A stretch of DNA of 64,000 bases, from NCBI GenBank assembly GCA_950106755.1, contig OX467083.1, positions 41,430,555 through 41,494,554 of the forward strand. The letters run 5' to 3'. Origin of the DNA: Climacium dendroides. Lineage: Eukaryota > Streptophyta > Bryopsida > Hypnales > Climaciaceae. The notes beneath the pieces were generated by a model. That model searched no databases, was not told the DNA's origin, and was given only the letters and a program-made list of their open reading frames with translations. The position numbers and the translations under genes were made by a program. Each line of letters starts with the position of its first letter. Position 1 is the first letter of the stretch. This document shows positions 12,301-24,974 of the stretch, piece by piece.

Positions 12301-15300
12301 TCTCCTCGTCCGAATCCTATAACCAAAATCAGAAAACAAGGCCCGAATCACCTTTAAAAAGAATACAGGAATGCAGGAAAGAAAATAAAGAAATATGCCA
12401 ACGAGCTAAATGCCTTCACTGTGCAATGCAAACTCTAACACATTTGAATACAAAATCATCATGACTTGGCATAAACTACGTCTCTACGTGAAATAGCAAA
12501 CAACGGTTCACTCACATCAAAATCAGCATTGATTTGGAATCCTTGATTCTTTCCAATGGCTGGACTTGGATTAGCCAAACTAGATTCTGAGACCTTTAAC
12601 CTAGCTGTATCCTGGAAAGAGAATGATGGTTGATCTGCAAGCAACAGTTCACGTTCACAAACAGTCAGCAGCAGCAGCACTTTAGTTTAATGTTGATAAA
12701 CTCATGTATCCTAATATTTGCACCTACCAACTTTGATATGTACCATGAAGTCCAAAAGAACAGCGACTACAGTGGTGACATTAAACATTACCATCAAACA
12801 TAGTTATACCTGTACTCTTCTCTTCAGTAGTGTGTGAAAGGGTAGAAGCTGGCGCTTTTCCTTTGCTTCTAGCCTTTGTACCCTGTTCAGACCCGTTCCA
12901 TGAAAACCCCGCAGCAGAGGAGAGGTCATGCTCCAGATTGCGACCACGTCCAGAAGGTCCAGCTTCTTCCAGATTTTGAGGCCCTGGGAAATCCCAAGAC
13001 TACACAACCACGCCAGGTGAGAATCATTCGTGAAATGCAGGCTACGTAACATGAGAACCACAACACAATATGCTCAAAGGAGAGGAACAGCTTACAGCTA
13101 CCCTACCTGCATAGTCTGGCGAGCCTTATCGTTCATCATACTTGTAGTTAGTTCGGTAGGTGGACGTTCCCTGACCAGTGCCAGTTCTGTGTCTAAGGAT
13201 TTCTCTTTCGGAGAAGGAGTCATCATGTCCAAAGTTTCCAAAATCTTGCGAGCTGTTGCACTGGCTCTTTCGGGTACAGATGCAGTTGTACCCATCGCTG
13301 AACCTCTAGTCTCCTCCTTCTGTTATTGGGCGTTGATCACATTACTTTTGTCATGAAGCAGCCAAACCCAGTCTACTAGTGAACCGCCTACTGAACATAC
13401 TTCTAGTAAAACAAACCCTTAGTAGCAGGTGCAATATCAAAAGCTGCCATTGAGATAAGTACTGCACCATAGTTCTAAATCAAGATTGGGTCCAATACAT
13501 AACACCGATTCATGAATTCAACACTGCTCGTACCGCATAAACCGAATTGCCGTACATAAATAAGGTTCTCACCTCTGTATCAGTACTCCGGTTCCACATT
13601 GTAATCGACTTTTGTTTGACATCCGTGGGCGTCTGCAATATCCTTGGAGGAGGGTACATGCTCAAGCCTCCTCTCCTTTGCAATCCACTAGCTGGACTCG
13701 GTGTATATAAGGATGACCTAGGCCTTAATCGTCGAATAGGCCCTCCTGAAGAATACACGCCATCCTCCAGAGCAGCAGAACCTCTCTTTTTGGATCCCTG
13801 CAAAAACAGACAGGTACCTTTATTAATGCACATAAATTACGAAAATTAGTCAGAAATCGCCCTGTACAAGCAATACCGGCAACAATGAGTACGACAAATG
13901 TACCAAAAAATATCCCATAACCGCATAGTTATGTGCAACATCAAACCAGGTATTACAGATTAAAAAAAGCACACACGTTTGAGCATTACAGTGCAGTTTG
14001 CACTTTCTAAACGATAGAAATAAAAATCAAGGAATCGAAAATAAGCTTCTGCTCTTATTAAGAGACTATAAAAGTCTTGGAAATTCAAAATAAAGTAGAC
14101 CATACCTCTCCAGAAAGTGGATATCCAATTGCCGGGCTGGGTGTATTGGTACGAGCAACGGGCAGAAGACGTCCAACTGTGCGACTGACAGGTGGAGTTC
14201 TCAAATTCTCATCCAAAACCCCATCTCGATTGCGGACAACACCCGGAGCAACACTAGCATGTTCATACTGAGTAGAAATGCTGGTTGCTTGCTGCTTCCT
14301 CAGTAGATACGGCGAAGGCTGGTAAGGAGAGAGGCGTAGTTGAGTTGGAATTTTCTCCCGAGTAAGAGTTACCCTAGTTGGTGTCACCACTCTTGTGACT
14401 CGCTCTCCCATAAAAGCTCTGGCAACATCAACCGCCACTACTTCTCCCACCTGGAAGGACAGGCAGTCGTAAGCAAATCAATCTGTCAGAAGAATAACTC
14501 CCCAAATATGTCAGAAGAACGATATGGAGAAAGATAACCCGTGATGAGCTTAAAGCTCAGACAGGTGCTTGTATAGTCCTATCATACCTCGGACGTTCCA
14601 GCCTCTGTAGGGGTGCCATTTTCTTTTCCAGATCCCCCCGGCCAAAGGATAGATTTCTGCTCCTGCCGAGCTTTCGTCCGCTCCTCCCTCCATCTCTGTG
14701 CGTCGGAAAGCTGTCCATTGCTGGGAGCGGACTCGAGAGCTAGAACTGGATTCACAAGGGAAGTTCTTCTTTGTCCTTCAATGTTTACATGATCAAGTTG
14801 CTCTTCTGCGGTTCCACTCTCCTTGACATATGACCTCAAACTTGCTATCAGCTTCTCAGCCTCTTCACTGTCAGAGGGACGCGAACTGTTTTAATCCAAA
14901 GATAATGACATTGGAACTGTAAATTCCACATAACTGTACAGGCGGGCTGGATTTCAATAGGCATGCGATCACAAACGCGAGATCTCTCTGCTCCAGGATT
15001 ATTAAGGAGAACAAATCTGAGTCTGGCATCTGTCATAGAAACCACTAGCAACCAACGAAATGCTAAAGTACCTTGGGAATGTCCTTAGCATCCAATTTTC
15101 CACTTCTGATGTTTTGTCTTCCTCGCCATGCTGACTTCCCCCTTCCCTAGACTCCTGCACAATTAGGGGTCGACAAAACTATCAACTGATTGAAAAAATA
15201 TTCATGGATCGACCGAACAACGTGATGACTCTTCCATTCACCTAATCCGCCAATAATAAATCAACAGAAACAGAGAGTGCGAATAGCTAGACTATGACAA

Positions 15301-16009
15301 GACAACACAATAGTCTGAAGTATCGGACAACTGGAGGGTTTTACATGAGATCGACAAGAAATGCTTACAGCTTCGGCAGCTGACGGTGACAACATATCCG
15401 TCGGACCTTCAATAGTATCCACTGCGAACGAGAGAAAGTGAGGAACGTCAAAATTGCCGTTCAGAGTCCCAAAGCAATCAAACCAGTAAACAAATATTCC
15501 ACTTCTCCGACATCAGAACAATCACCACTAAATCCAGTGCAAATTTGACAATGTATCCGTTTAAAGCTAAAAAACACGATCAGGCTCCCTAAAACAAAAG
15601 CAACAAATTGCAAAACTCCACACCATAATTCACCAACTCATGCAAAACGCAAATCACTACCCTCACCTGCAGGTTTCTCTGCGTCATTCAACAACAACAT
15701 GCCGCCACCAGCGGGGCGTTTGAAAAACGACGAATATAGATATGAAGCTCCAGTAGTGACAATCTTGGAAGCAGTCCCGAGCAACCTTGCCCCTAACCAC
15801 CCGTCCCGCTTGGCGCTCTCCCCATTCGTAATACTGTTTACCAACCCAGCCGCCTGCGGCCCCGCCGAGGCATGCCGCCCCACGGCCGGCCGGTCGTAAG
15901 GCGTGCCATTCCGCTTCGGCGCTCGCCGGGACCGCATCTTGCCCCCTCCTCCTCCGCCATACGGCGACCTCTCCCCGTTCTGCAGGGGAGTGTATGTCAT
16001 TCCTGCCAT
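9381..16009 (-). CDS. NUP1/NUP136-like FG nucleoporin of the nuclear basket
   Basis: Thirteen exons on the minus strand keep one frame (4365 nt, 1454 aa): 16009-15667, 15421-15369, 15154-15072, 14885-14588, 14450-14106, 13797-13573, 13319-13107, 12999-12810, 12634-12516, 12316-11823, 11684-11494, 11351-10950, 10789-9381. The basic N-terminus ([18 protein letters not shown]), the [15 protein letters not shown] segment, [12 protein letters not shown], an IRRLRPRSS motif and [19 protein letters not shown] (about residues 450-520) fit plant NUP1/NUP136. The last exon (residues 986-1454) is dense in FG motifs and ends in the basic tail [14 protein letters not shown]. Plant NUP1 sits on the nuclear side of the pore, binds TREX-2, and acts in mRNA export and nuclear shape. 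The exon 13 acceptor (gtacgaag|tt) is the least typical and was chosen to keep phase. Confidence 0.88.
10089..10425 (-). repeat. 24-bp coding minisatellite in the FG-repeat exon of NUP1
   Basis: About 13 consecutive 24-bp units encode variants of PAFGASST at roughly residues 1107-1219 of the nucleoporin. Neighbouring units are nearly identical in DNA, so the array has been homogenised by slippage or unequal exchange. Two units have lost the FG pair (PALG and PAFV). FG pairs in disordered repeats bind transport receptors; here the repeat number could vary between individuals. Confidence 0.9.
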
Positions 16010-16500
16010 TCTTCCCCCCTCGCCAACAATCAATTGCAACAACCGGAAAAAAAAAACAATCCCGTTATCTATTCCCTGCACCAAAACGCCTCGCACAACG
16101 TCCAGCTCGCGTCGCGCCGGCCTCCACACGGCATGATCCTGTGTCCCGAATCCCCTCCAGATTTCAGCCAACGCTCCTACTCCCTCCCCCGCTCCTTGCG
16201 AAAGAGAAAAAAAAAGAGCTCCGCGACGTTGGCTTAGGGTTTGGTTTCAAAGACCAGGGCCTGCGAAGACAAGTCTACGCCCGTTTCCCGCCCATGCCCG
16301 TGCGATGAGAAGAGTCTACGACCGCGAAAACTGGGACCCGCTTTTCTGGCGCCAACAGCTGCCCTGGTGGCGGGCTGCCGTCCAGCGTGGCTGCCTAGCT
16401 GGCGTCCCCCCTGCCCGTTTGATCGGGCTGCCCGGCTGCCCGGCTGCCCACCGCTACTGGTCACATCCCCCTTCAATTTGAATAAATTCTCGGTCATAAA
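16010..16500 (-). promoter_or_regulatory. 5' flank of NUP1 with a telo box
   Basis: This GC-rich stretch lies upstream of the nucleoporin start. A telo box (AAACCCTAA on the gene's strand) is at 16234-16242, about 225 bp before the start codon. A 9-bp ggctgcccg unit is repeated about three times near 16424-16449. GC content drops sharply near 16500 where the AT-rich desert begins. Confidence 0.45.
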
Positions 16501-16675
16501 TACGGTATAGGGCAGGAGAGGACATGTATGGCCATTCTATAATGGAAATTCCTCGAGTGGTAAGTACATCAGTGGTATTTCATTGACAGTTGGATGAGTT
16601 TGTACAGCTCTTTTAAATTTGTGATAGTGATGGATTTAATGTCTTAAAAAATTAACCCCAAGGTATGTGCACTAA

Positions 16676-17262
16676 GGGACGATTTACACATGAAGGTTGG
16701 GCCAATTTGTTGTAAGCTAAGTACACCCAAATGTGTCACTGACCTTAACCCCTGAGCGCCCAGCGCAAATTCCAAAAACAAGCTACGAATTGCCATTCAA
16801 GTAGACCCCACCGATTAAAAAATAAGATCCAAGAGACATGACCGTTTAGATTGGAACAGAGGTAGGGAGGGCATCTTTGGAGAAATTTGTGGAAGTTTTC
16901 ACCATACAGCCTAGGACATTATGATGGTCAAATGTCTCATAGTAGGAGGCCACATTTGGGGCGCTGGGGTTAAACCACCATTTATATTATATGTACATTT
17001 CCAAAATCAGTTCCATACCTATGTGGAAAAAATGCTTTTAGAACCAAACTTTGTTCCTTAATGACTTTTGCATACAGTATCCAAAAGCCACGTTCTCTAG
17101 TGTGTTGGAACCTTCTTTCACTTGCCAACAAGAACATATGAAAATTTGATCGGTTCAATAATAGACTAGAAATAGGCTCAATAAAAAAAAAGTGACGGTT
17201 TTGGGTGTACCTACCTTATAAAAGGCCCAAAATCCTCACTTGTGAATCATGATTGGACAAAA
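16676..17262. mobile_element. TIR element of about 590 bp with a second one nested inside
   Basis: Imperfect inverted arms of about 60-70 bp flank this stretch. The left arm holds acatgaaggttgggcc, ttgtaag and gtacacccaaa; the right arm reads tttgggtgtacc, cttataaaaggccc and cctcacttgtg, which is its reverse complement with some changes. There is no transposase frame, so it is a non-autonomous element. Inside lies a smaller palindromic element, 16745-16973, with arms ttaacccctgagcgccc and ggggcgctggggttaa. Confidence 0.65.
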
Positions 17263-20200
17263 GGCTAAAATTTGCGCTATCCTTTAGATATACAGTGACA
17301 AAATCATCATTTACTTTTTAGGTGTCCCTACTAATCATCATTGTTCAAAATGTGACATCTACATTTCTAACCAAATAGCAATACAAAAATCTAGCTATTA
17401 ATTAACAATATATGCTCAATCAGAACATGATAGACTAGTGTTATTTTTTGTATTCCTACAAAGAATATTTTGAAATTTTATAACTTATATTTATAGTGAC
17501 AAAATAATACAAGCTAAAGTGCATAGGAATCCTATGAGGGGTTCTATTATGTGAGTTTAGGATTATGAGTACATGATTTGAAAACACCATACACCTATAT
17601 TATAGGTATCTATATTACATAAATCTTTCATGATTATAGGAACCCCATGTTATAGATACCTATATTATAAGTGTTTATGCTGTGTTCATGAAGTATTTTT
17701 TCTATAAGACTTAGAAATCAATTTAGTAGAGCATTTTATTGTGAATTCAATTCTTCGATCCATCCTATTTCAAGAATAATTCCAAAATTATTTATAGATT
17801 GAATTTGAGTAATTGAATTTATTATAATTTTGTTTGAAATATAAAGAAGATGGTCGATGATATTTTAATTTCATTCCTTGCATTAGTATTTATGCATTGC
17901 AATGATTTATGTTGCATTTGATTTTAGCCCAATTACATGTAAAATTATTTAGAAATTATGTAAAATTATGTAAAATTATTTAGGTTCATTTCATACAAAT
18001 AAAAATGACTTTATATTAGGTTTGTTCTTTTGAAGACATATAAACATGAACTTGGGAGCTTGGAAAATTGTCTAATTGAGGTTCCATGCTAGTGGTATTA
18101 AAGCTTAATTCAGCTAGATGAAATGCATTGCAATAGGCAGCATAGAACATTTAATTTCAAGTCGTATATTGCAATAGATAGAAGAATGAAGCACAATTGA
18201 CATTCACAAGCTCTAAAATACAAGGGCCTTGAGTAGAAGTCTATAGGATGAGGTTAAAAATACAGTGAAAGGCAAAGGCTTTAGACATTGAAGTATAAAA
18301 TGGTGAGTCTAAAGATTTTCTTGGACTATGAAGAAATCTTAGAGTAGAATTAAGTGGGCAATAGGTGGTGCATAGCAAGTTTAGTCTTCTAAATTTGTAA
18401 AACATCTCAAAATAACATTGGAACATTGAAAATGATTGTAAAATGTTTGTCAATATATAATAATATGATATTAAATTTTAATTACATAGAAATGTAAACT
18501 TTTCATGATGTGAACAAACCTTCACTTTCAATGCAATTGAATCCTTAGAAGATTCTATAATTCACTACCATTAAACCACACTAGCAATTTAAATTTGCAA
18601 ATTAGAGATATCCTTGTCCTCTTTACACACCTTTTAGGGGGACCAAACAATCTTTGTACACTCCAACACATGGGCAAGGAGACATTGAGGCATATTCAAC
18701 AAAAGTCAAAAGTAACATCATTCAATGTTGATAGTAACATTGAAATTGAAATGACAATAGAAGAACCGATGTAATTAGAAGCAAATAATAGTTCACTGGT
18801 GTCTATCCTATATTTTTTAATTAATATAATGTTCACCTTTTGAAAAGAAAACTATGAACATTCCATTGCATAAATTGTCCTTCTTACATGAAAAAAAAGA
18901 AACACAAAAAAGTGTATAGGCATGAATTTTCTTACCATCACTCTTTACTACTACATATGCACAATGAAATCCATTGGAATCTATTAAAAAACAAATTTTG
19001 TCAATTCTTGAGCAATGTGAATAACATCATCATTTTATGCTTTATGAATTTGTTGTAAAAACTCTTGGGAACTCATGATCTTATTTTGGACCTAAAAATA
19101 TTTTAATGGATTTTCATAGTTTAGTCAAAGCTGAGCCTTAAATGTATTTGAATTTTGAAAAGGATCAAATTCAAATGATTCTCATACAATATTTTTTCAA
19201 TGATATTCTATAGATGTCTACCAAACAACTTCATATTATAATGTAATTTTAGATCTATTCCTTGAGATAATTATTTTTCAAAAGATTTACATTATTCTTT
19301 TAGCACCACAAAAGTTAGAGAAATTGAAAAGTTAGTATAAATCTCTAAGCACAAGGTTGTTTCTTGTGCAAAAATTTTTGTTGAAAAGTTTGAAGAAATC
19401 CCCACCTTATATAAAAATATTAAAAATTGTCATTAAAAATTGCATTCACAGGTACTTGCCCAAAACTACACATATACAAAATTGCCACAAACCATTGGGA
19501 TTCTTGAAATGTTTAAGGGGTTCAATTGATGTGTGATATTCTTATTTTTTTCTATGTGATTGATAACAACACAATTTTATCCTATTTGTGCACATGACAT
19601 TAATCTACCAAAGTTTCTATGTTATAAAATAGTACAAACAAAGAAATTAATTGTATTATACTCATTTCTATATACCAAATAATTTTTGAAGTCACAATAG
19701 TTTTGCACCTTTGTTAATAGAATAAACCAATATATTACAATTTAATTTTTAAAAGTTACATTGTCTACTAGGTGAATTATGAATACCCTCACAAGCTTAG
19801 TAGGGAGTTATAATAAACAAATGAAGTTCAAATGTTGAAAGAATTTTATTAATGTCTTCAATGGTGTGATTGATAAAGTGACTCAGAGCAACTTCAAATT
19901 AGTCAAAGTGGCAACAAGTGGTGTGTGAAATAGGCTCTCTTATTGGCCAATGGTATCTCCTTCTTGTCAATGAGCCCTTCATACTAAATATTAATTGCCT
20001 CTCTCCATGTTCTGCACTAGATGTCCTTGCTCTAGTTATCTACCAGGGAAGCATCTTAGGAAGACACTAAAAAGGAGCTCCATGGTTAGGAGGTTGTTGT
20101 TTCTCCCTTATTCACTTGTCTTTTCATCTCGAAAAGAGGTCCACATTGGAGAGTTTGTTCCTTAGGTCTTCATATTTGTAAAAGTGCCCTTAGATGCTTG

Positions 20201-21404
20201 TGTGTGAGAAGTTTTCCAAGAAGCGTTCACTTGCTTATCACTATGTGCCGCTGCCACTAATGTGTAGCATCTCTCATACTTCAATGTAATTGCGCAAGAT
20301 ACTAAATTAGTTCATGCAAAAATGACAAGAAAAAAAACACTTGCAAAACTGAAAGATCTTCTATTTAGATTCTTCCCAAGCCATAATTTATTTTGCTTAG
20401 AATATTCCAAATCTAACTTCCCCTCCTTTATAAGATTCCTGTGAGAAATTGTTATGAGGGAAGTAACCCATTTCTGACCATTCAATCAAACATACGTACC
20501 TACAAGGCGAGGGGCTTTGGTGGAAATTTTTTCTCTTGTGTAGAAATAGAGTTCATATGGTTTCTATAATTTTTTAGATTTGTATTTCTCAAAACATAAT
20601 TACTATGAATTTTTTAGCTATACATTTTGTTTGTCCCATATTGGTCATATAAGTCTTTCTATTTTTGACCAAGGGCTTGGTTGCAAAATCCACCCAAGGG
20701 GGGTTGTAATACTGAGTCTTGTAGACAATCATTATGAACTACAATTTGCATTGAGAATTGTGCCATACTTTATCACTTTTTATCTCTTCCTATACAAAAA
20801 GAGAGTAGCCTCAAGAAGGAGGCTCGAAAACCACTCATCTAAGGGTTGGTTCACCTTTTTCATGTATTCCCCTCAATGGAAATATTTTTAGCTCATTTTT
20901 TAAACAAAGAAAAATAGTTGTGGAATGTAATACAAATGGTTTCATATTCTTCAAAGCATTATTGAATTACTTATGAATTTTCAAATGAGTTGTGTTGTAG
21001 GCACCTATTTATGATCCTAGGTCTTCAATAAATTGTTCACTTGCAATTTGTAAAGAAAAATGGGGAAAACAAAGAGAATAATTGGCTCTTGTAATAAATA
21101 ATAATTTTTTTTCTTGATCCATTAAATGAATATAGAGGTCAAGTTAAGGACCTTCTTATGTTGGATGTACTGTCTTATAGTTGTATGATGAGCTTCTTGT
21201 AGAGGTCCATGCAAGGGTGAATGTAAAAAAAGTCCCCTATTTTGTGCCGCATTAATCCTATTTCTCAACACCCCTCCTAGCTAATGTGGGACCTTTGATT
21301 GCAAATATGAACTCAAAATTTGCAAAAAAATTTGGCGTGGCAAATAAAAGGTTCATGTATAATCTCCAAGGGTAAAACATGGGGACAAAACTGCCTTTGC
21401 AAAG
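17263..21404. other. AT-rich intergenic desert
   Basis: No gene is supported over about 4.1 kb. A TTATAGGTACCTA-type repeat lies at 17590-17680. The segment at about 20600-20870 (accaagggcttggttg, ccacccaagggg, agcctcaagaaggaggctc) is less AT-rich and looks like a transposon remnant; its 103-codon open frame has no recognisable domain. Confidence 0.5.
17585..17680. repeat. TTATAGGTACCTA-type dispersed repeat, copy 1
   Basis: Palindromic short units such as attataggtatctatatta and gttatagatacctatatta recur within about 95 bp. Confidence 0.6.
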
Positions 21405-21563
21405 ACTACTAAAAAATTCAATTTTTTTGTTGATTTACTTGTGTTGATTTGGTTTACTTTTTTGTTGATTTGGATAGTAATTTGTTGATTTGGATAAAAA
21501 TCAACAGAAAAGTGAACCAAATCAACGCGACCAAATCAACGAAAAACTGAATTTTTTAGTAGT
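21405..21563. mobile_element. Hairpin MITE of about 160 bp
   Basis: The two halves are reverse complements over nearly their whole length. The left arm starts actactaaaaaattca and contains gttgatttggtttac; the right arm contains gtgaaccaaatcaac and ends tgaattttttagtagt. A short gttgatttggata spacer lies between. A fold-back of this size without coding capacity is typical of a miniature inverted-repeat transposable element and could give a long hairpin RNA if transcribed. Confidence 0.8.
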
Positions 21564-21689
21564 GAAAAGGCTTGTCATACAACTATAAGCGCGGCCTCCT
21601 ATGTCCATTTCAAAGCTAATTATAAAGATGATTAAATAGATTTTGAGCCTCCTACCTTACATTGCAAGAATGACTCATCGAGAAAGTAC

Positions 21690-22530
21690 TCCCTTACAAC
21701 AATATTATTGCAATAATGTTTTAATGGTTGAATAATAAAATATTAAATGCAACATTGTTGCAATATTGCAACAATTTACTTTCAATGGATAAAAGTACCC
21801 CCATTGAAATTATATTGTTGTAATATTGCAACAATATGCTTTTCATATTCTACTGCATCACAAAGTCTAAATCGTATAGGTTGTCAATAGTTATCATGTG
21901 ATTATCATTGTTTCATGGGTTTGCACGTTAATCACAATTTATTGCATCATTACGATGCAGTTGCAAGTAATGAATTGTAACACGCCCCCATGAAACAACG
22001 ATAATCACATGATAATTGTTTGATAAACTAAGGTAAAACAACCCATTGTGGTCACAATGAGGAGTTTGACATCATCTGTATGTGGGGAAAATAGCAGGTA
22101 CAATTGAAATTAATTTTTTTTTGACAAAGTATGAATTCACTAGGAATTTCTGAAGTGTTCCGCCCCAAACAGTCTATAGACTACCTTAAAACTAACAAAA
22201 TCTGAATCTATAATGCTCATCTCACTACCTAATGCAGTCAAAATATTTTCTATTACAGAAGGCCAAAAAAAGTCAATTTTTACAATGACCCATCGTGGGT
22301 TTTACATTGAAAAATCAGAAGTTCCTAATGAGGTCAATGTTCACTCCGTTGCCGCCATGCAAGACATGCATTGTGGCCCACATCTCACATACTCAAAAGA
22401 ACCCCCTACAATGGGTCATTTCCTAGGCAACCACAATGGGTCATTTGACCGCAATGGGCTGTTTTACCTTACAGAGTCTAAACTTTGTAATGTGTTCAAC
22501 CATTGAAACAGTATTGCAACAAATGGGGGC
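21690..22530. mobile_element. Cluster of nested palindromic repeats
   Basis: Several inverted repeats overlap. Short palindromes gttgcaatattgcaac are near 21755 and 21825. A pair with ttatcatgtgattatc and tttcatggg arms spans about 21890-22018. A gtaaaacaacccattgtgg block at about 22034 is answered in reverse by accacaatggg and gggctgttttacctta at about 22430-22475. No transposase is seen. A 97-codon open frame at 22213-22506 lies across these repeats and is probably not a gene. Confidence 0.55.
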
Positions 22531-24974
22531 TTTTTTTCCCCTGAGAGGGGTGATCAACATAGTTCGGGAAACTTTTTGAGTTTTACCGGCTAATTTCCTT
22601 CAATTCTCATATTGAACTGGTTTTTCCGGAACTGAGTCCGGTTATTTTCTCTATTTATTACTCAAAATAGAAATTTTATAGATTTTTGCACCGATTTTTG
22701 CCGATGTTTTCAAATTGCAACCGTTTTTTTTTCCCAATTCCTCCAGCTAACTTGAACTAGCCGCCGGTTTTTTCCGAACATTGGTGATCAAGAATGGGTT
22801 GCCTCCCATAACAAAACATTGTTTTTTGAGTGTTTGAGTACCAGGATCAAACCCACAGTGGCCAGGCTATCCCTAGCAGCTTGACAAACTTGACGATTCC
22901 TGACACTAGAGCCTCAAGTGCTGGAAAGAGCCACCACAAGAGACACACGACGTGGCCCCCCCCCCGCCGGTGTGAACGGCGCCTCCTCCCACTTCGCGGT
23001 GTACCTTCCCAGGACATTGATGGCGACGACCGCCTACAGCCGGTGATACCTGATTTTGGCGGCGGCCCATGGTCGCTCACCGAATTCGAACCGTCTGTCA
23101 CCAGTCACCACCTGGCGCCAGATGCCATCAATGCCCCTCCCTGCACTGGCAAATGCCGGTCACCGCTCTTTAAACCCTGCTCGTCGTGGAGGTAGCGATT
23201 CTCGGCGTCGCAAGTTCTAACGCCTCCATAGATAAAGTACCCGATTATGTTCTTCGGAACTAGATAATACGCATTAGCGGTAGATTTTGAAACGTGGTTA
23301 GTTTAGGGTGAGGCGTTGCGTTGCGTTGCGACGCGGGAGAGAGAGCCAGGGGGGAAATCAAGTTCTTTCGCAATTGATACTTCCGCTACGACTACTGCGA
23401 GGAAGGTAGCGATGTTTGTGGGAGGAATGGCGATCGAGGATTGTAATCGGGTTGTCAGTATTCGCAGGGACTCGTTCGGTTGATGCTGGAAAGTCCAGGT
23501 ACGGTGGAGTACTCTGGAGTTTCGGCAATTCTGCGTGCTTGTGTGTGTGTGTGTTTGGTCAGTGACGGGGAATTCATGGGGGCTTGTGTCGGTCGTTGTT
23601 GAGCAAGTGAGGTGCGCTTCATTTGCGAGAGTTAGGAGTCTTTGGAGGTGCGTGAGATAATTGTGCGTCGCTTTCAAAGCTTTGGAGACGATGGGAAACA
23701 GAGGTTCGTGGTTTGGAGTGATAGGGGGGGGGGTTGGGTTGTGGTAATTGAAGCGCGGTTGAGATGTTTGTAACTGTGTTTGGTTGTTGATCGTTTGGAG
23801 CAGATTTAGTGATCGCTTTCACGCTCGTTTGAATAGTGTAGTTCTAGTGTAGGTCCTGTGAGTGACGGTCTTTTTTACTTTTTTGGTTTAGAATGGTTTG
23901 ACCGGTTCTTGTTATGGACGTTTGATGAACGACAAGGTCCAATGTAGGTGCTGAAGTTTGGTTTGTCGTTGTAGTTTGCTAGATTTTTCTTGGTTTTTGG
24001 TTGCATTGGTCGGTCACGCGTACTGTCGTTAGGTTGCAGCTTGCAGCTTTAGAAAATTGGTGTGCTGGGGTTCAAGTGTTGGAGTTCGACTGTTGTGAAG
24101 ACTTTGTCATTCTGGATGTTGCGAGGCGGCTTGTGCTTGTCCTACTTTATATTGTTTTCAGATGTTCATTCGACACATGACTCGTATGTTTGGGCTCGTA
24201 GTTACCATCGCATGACTTTGAGGTGCTACGTCTCTTAAGAGAGTGTTGGTTTAGTGGAAGTCCAACAATTAATGGAAGTACTTTATTCAGTTTAGGGCAC
24301 TAATTGAGTTGGTCCAAACTTGCCTTCTGATAACCGTGAGTGAGGTTTTTTCTTATGTTCGGGCATGAGTGAAAGCCTTTCCAGACCGGCAAGTGGAGGT
24401 TCTTTTCACTTTGAAGCTGAAAATAGGCACTTCAGATGGATAAGAGCTTGGTTGCTTGGAAATGTCCAATGTTACCAGGAGGTCTACCAGGAGGTCTACA
24501 TCTGTTTCATGAAACATGAGCCTGGTTACTTGAAAATGTCAGAAGGTCTAGCTGCCTTTTACGTATATGAATATGAAGCTCACCTTGGAAGCCAAACATA
24601 TTTCGTAAGTTGGTTCCGTCTTTCGTCATGAACGTGGATAGTGGCCGATTCCCGTGGTCGGTGAAGCCTCCGTGTACGTTTTCTTCGGTCCTTGTTAAGC
24701 GAGAACGTAGACTTCGTATTGTGGTGCATGCGTGCCGTTCCGCTCAAAGTCTCTTTGTTTGTTCTTCCAACGCAATCGTTTGTCAAGTTGATGATTGGGG
24801 TGTGGATTTCAGTCATCGGTTGCGCTGTATGTGCAACCAGAGTTGAATAGCTTCCTGTACAAATTCATCCTTTCCTGTATCAATTTTGTTATTTTGAGCC
24901 AACCTGACTCTGAAGGCTTCTTCTTTACTCTCAGGATGGTCTTATAGCCGTGTGCTATATCGACTGACTCCCGC
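22531..24974. other. GC-richer stretch without a recognisable gene
   Basis: Composition rises from about 22800 as in the gene islands, but no spliced frame with family features could be built on either strand. Low-complexity tracts include a run of c near 22959, gttgc repeats near 23316, a tg microsatellite near 23540 and a run of g near 23726. The T/G-rich part (about 23400-24360) resembles 5' UTR or intron sequence and could be an untranslated leader for a gene further right. An exact local duplication caggaggtctac is at about 24477-24500. Confidence 0.35.

Noticed and set aside
15872..16308. Plus-strand frames opposite the NUP1 first exon and leader
   Set aside because: Proline/arginine-rich shadows of the GC-rich NUP1 start; the minus-strand reading matches the NUP1 family.
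20580..20891. 103-codon open frame as a gene
   Set aside because: No domain, no splice sites in context, and neighbouring sequence looks like a transposon remnant.
22213..22506. 97-codon plus-strand open frame
   Set aside because: It runs across inverted repeats of the palindromic cluster and shows no domain or splice support.
22830..23195. 121-codon open frame in GC-richer DNA
   Set aside because: It contains a run of c and arginine-rich low complexity, with no family features; a minus-strand frame of similar length overlaps it.
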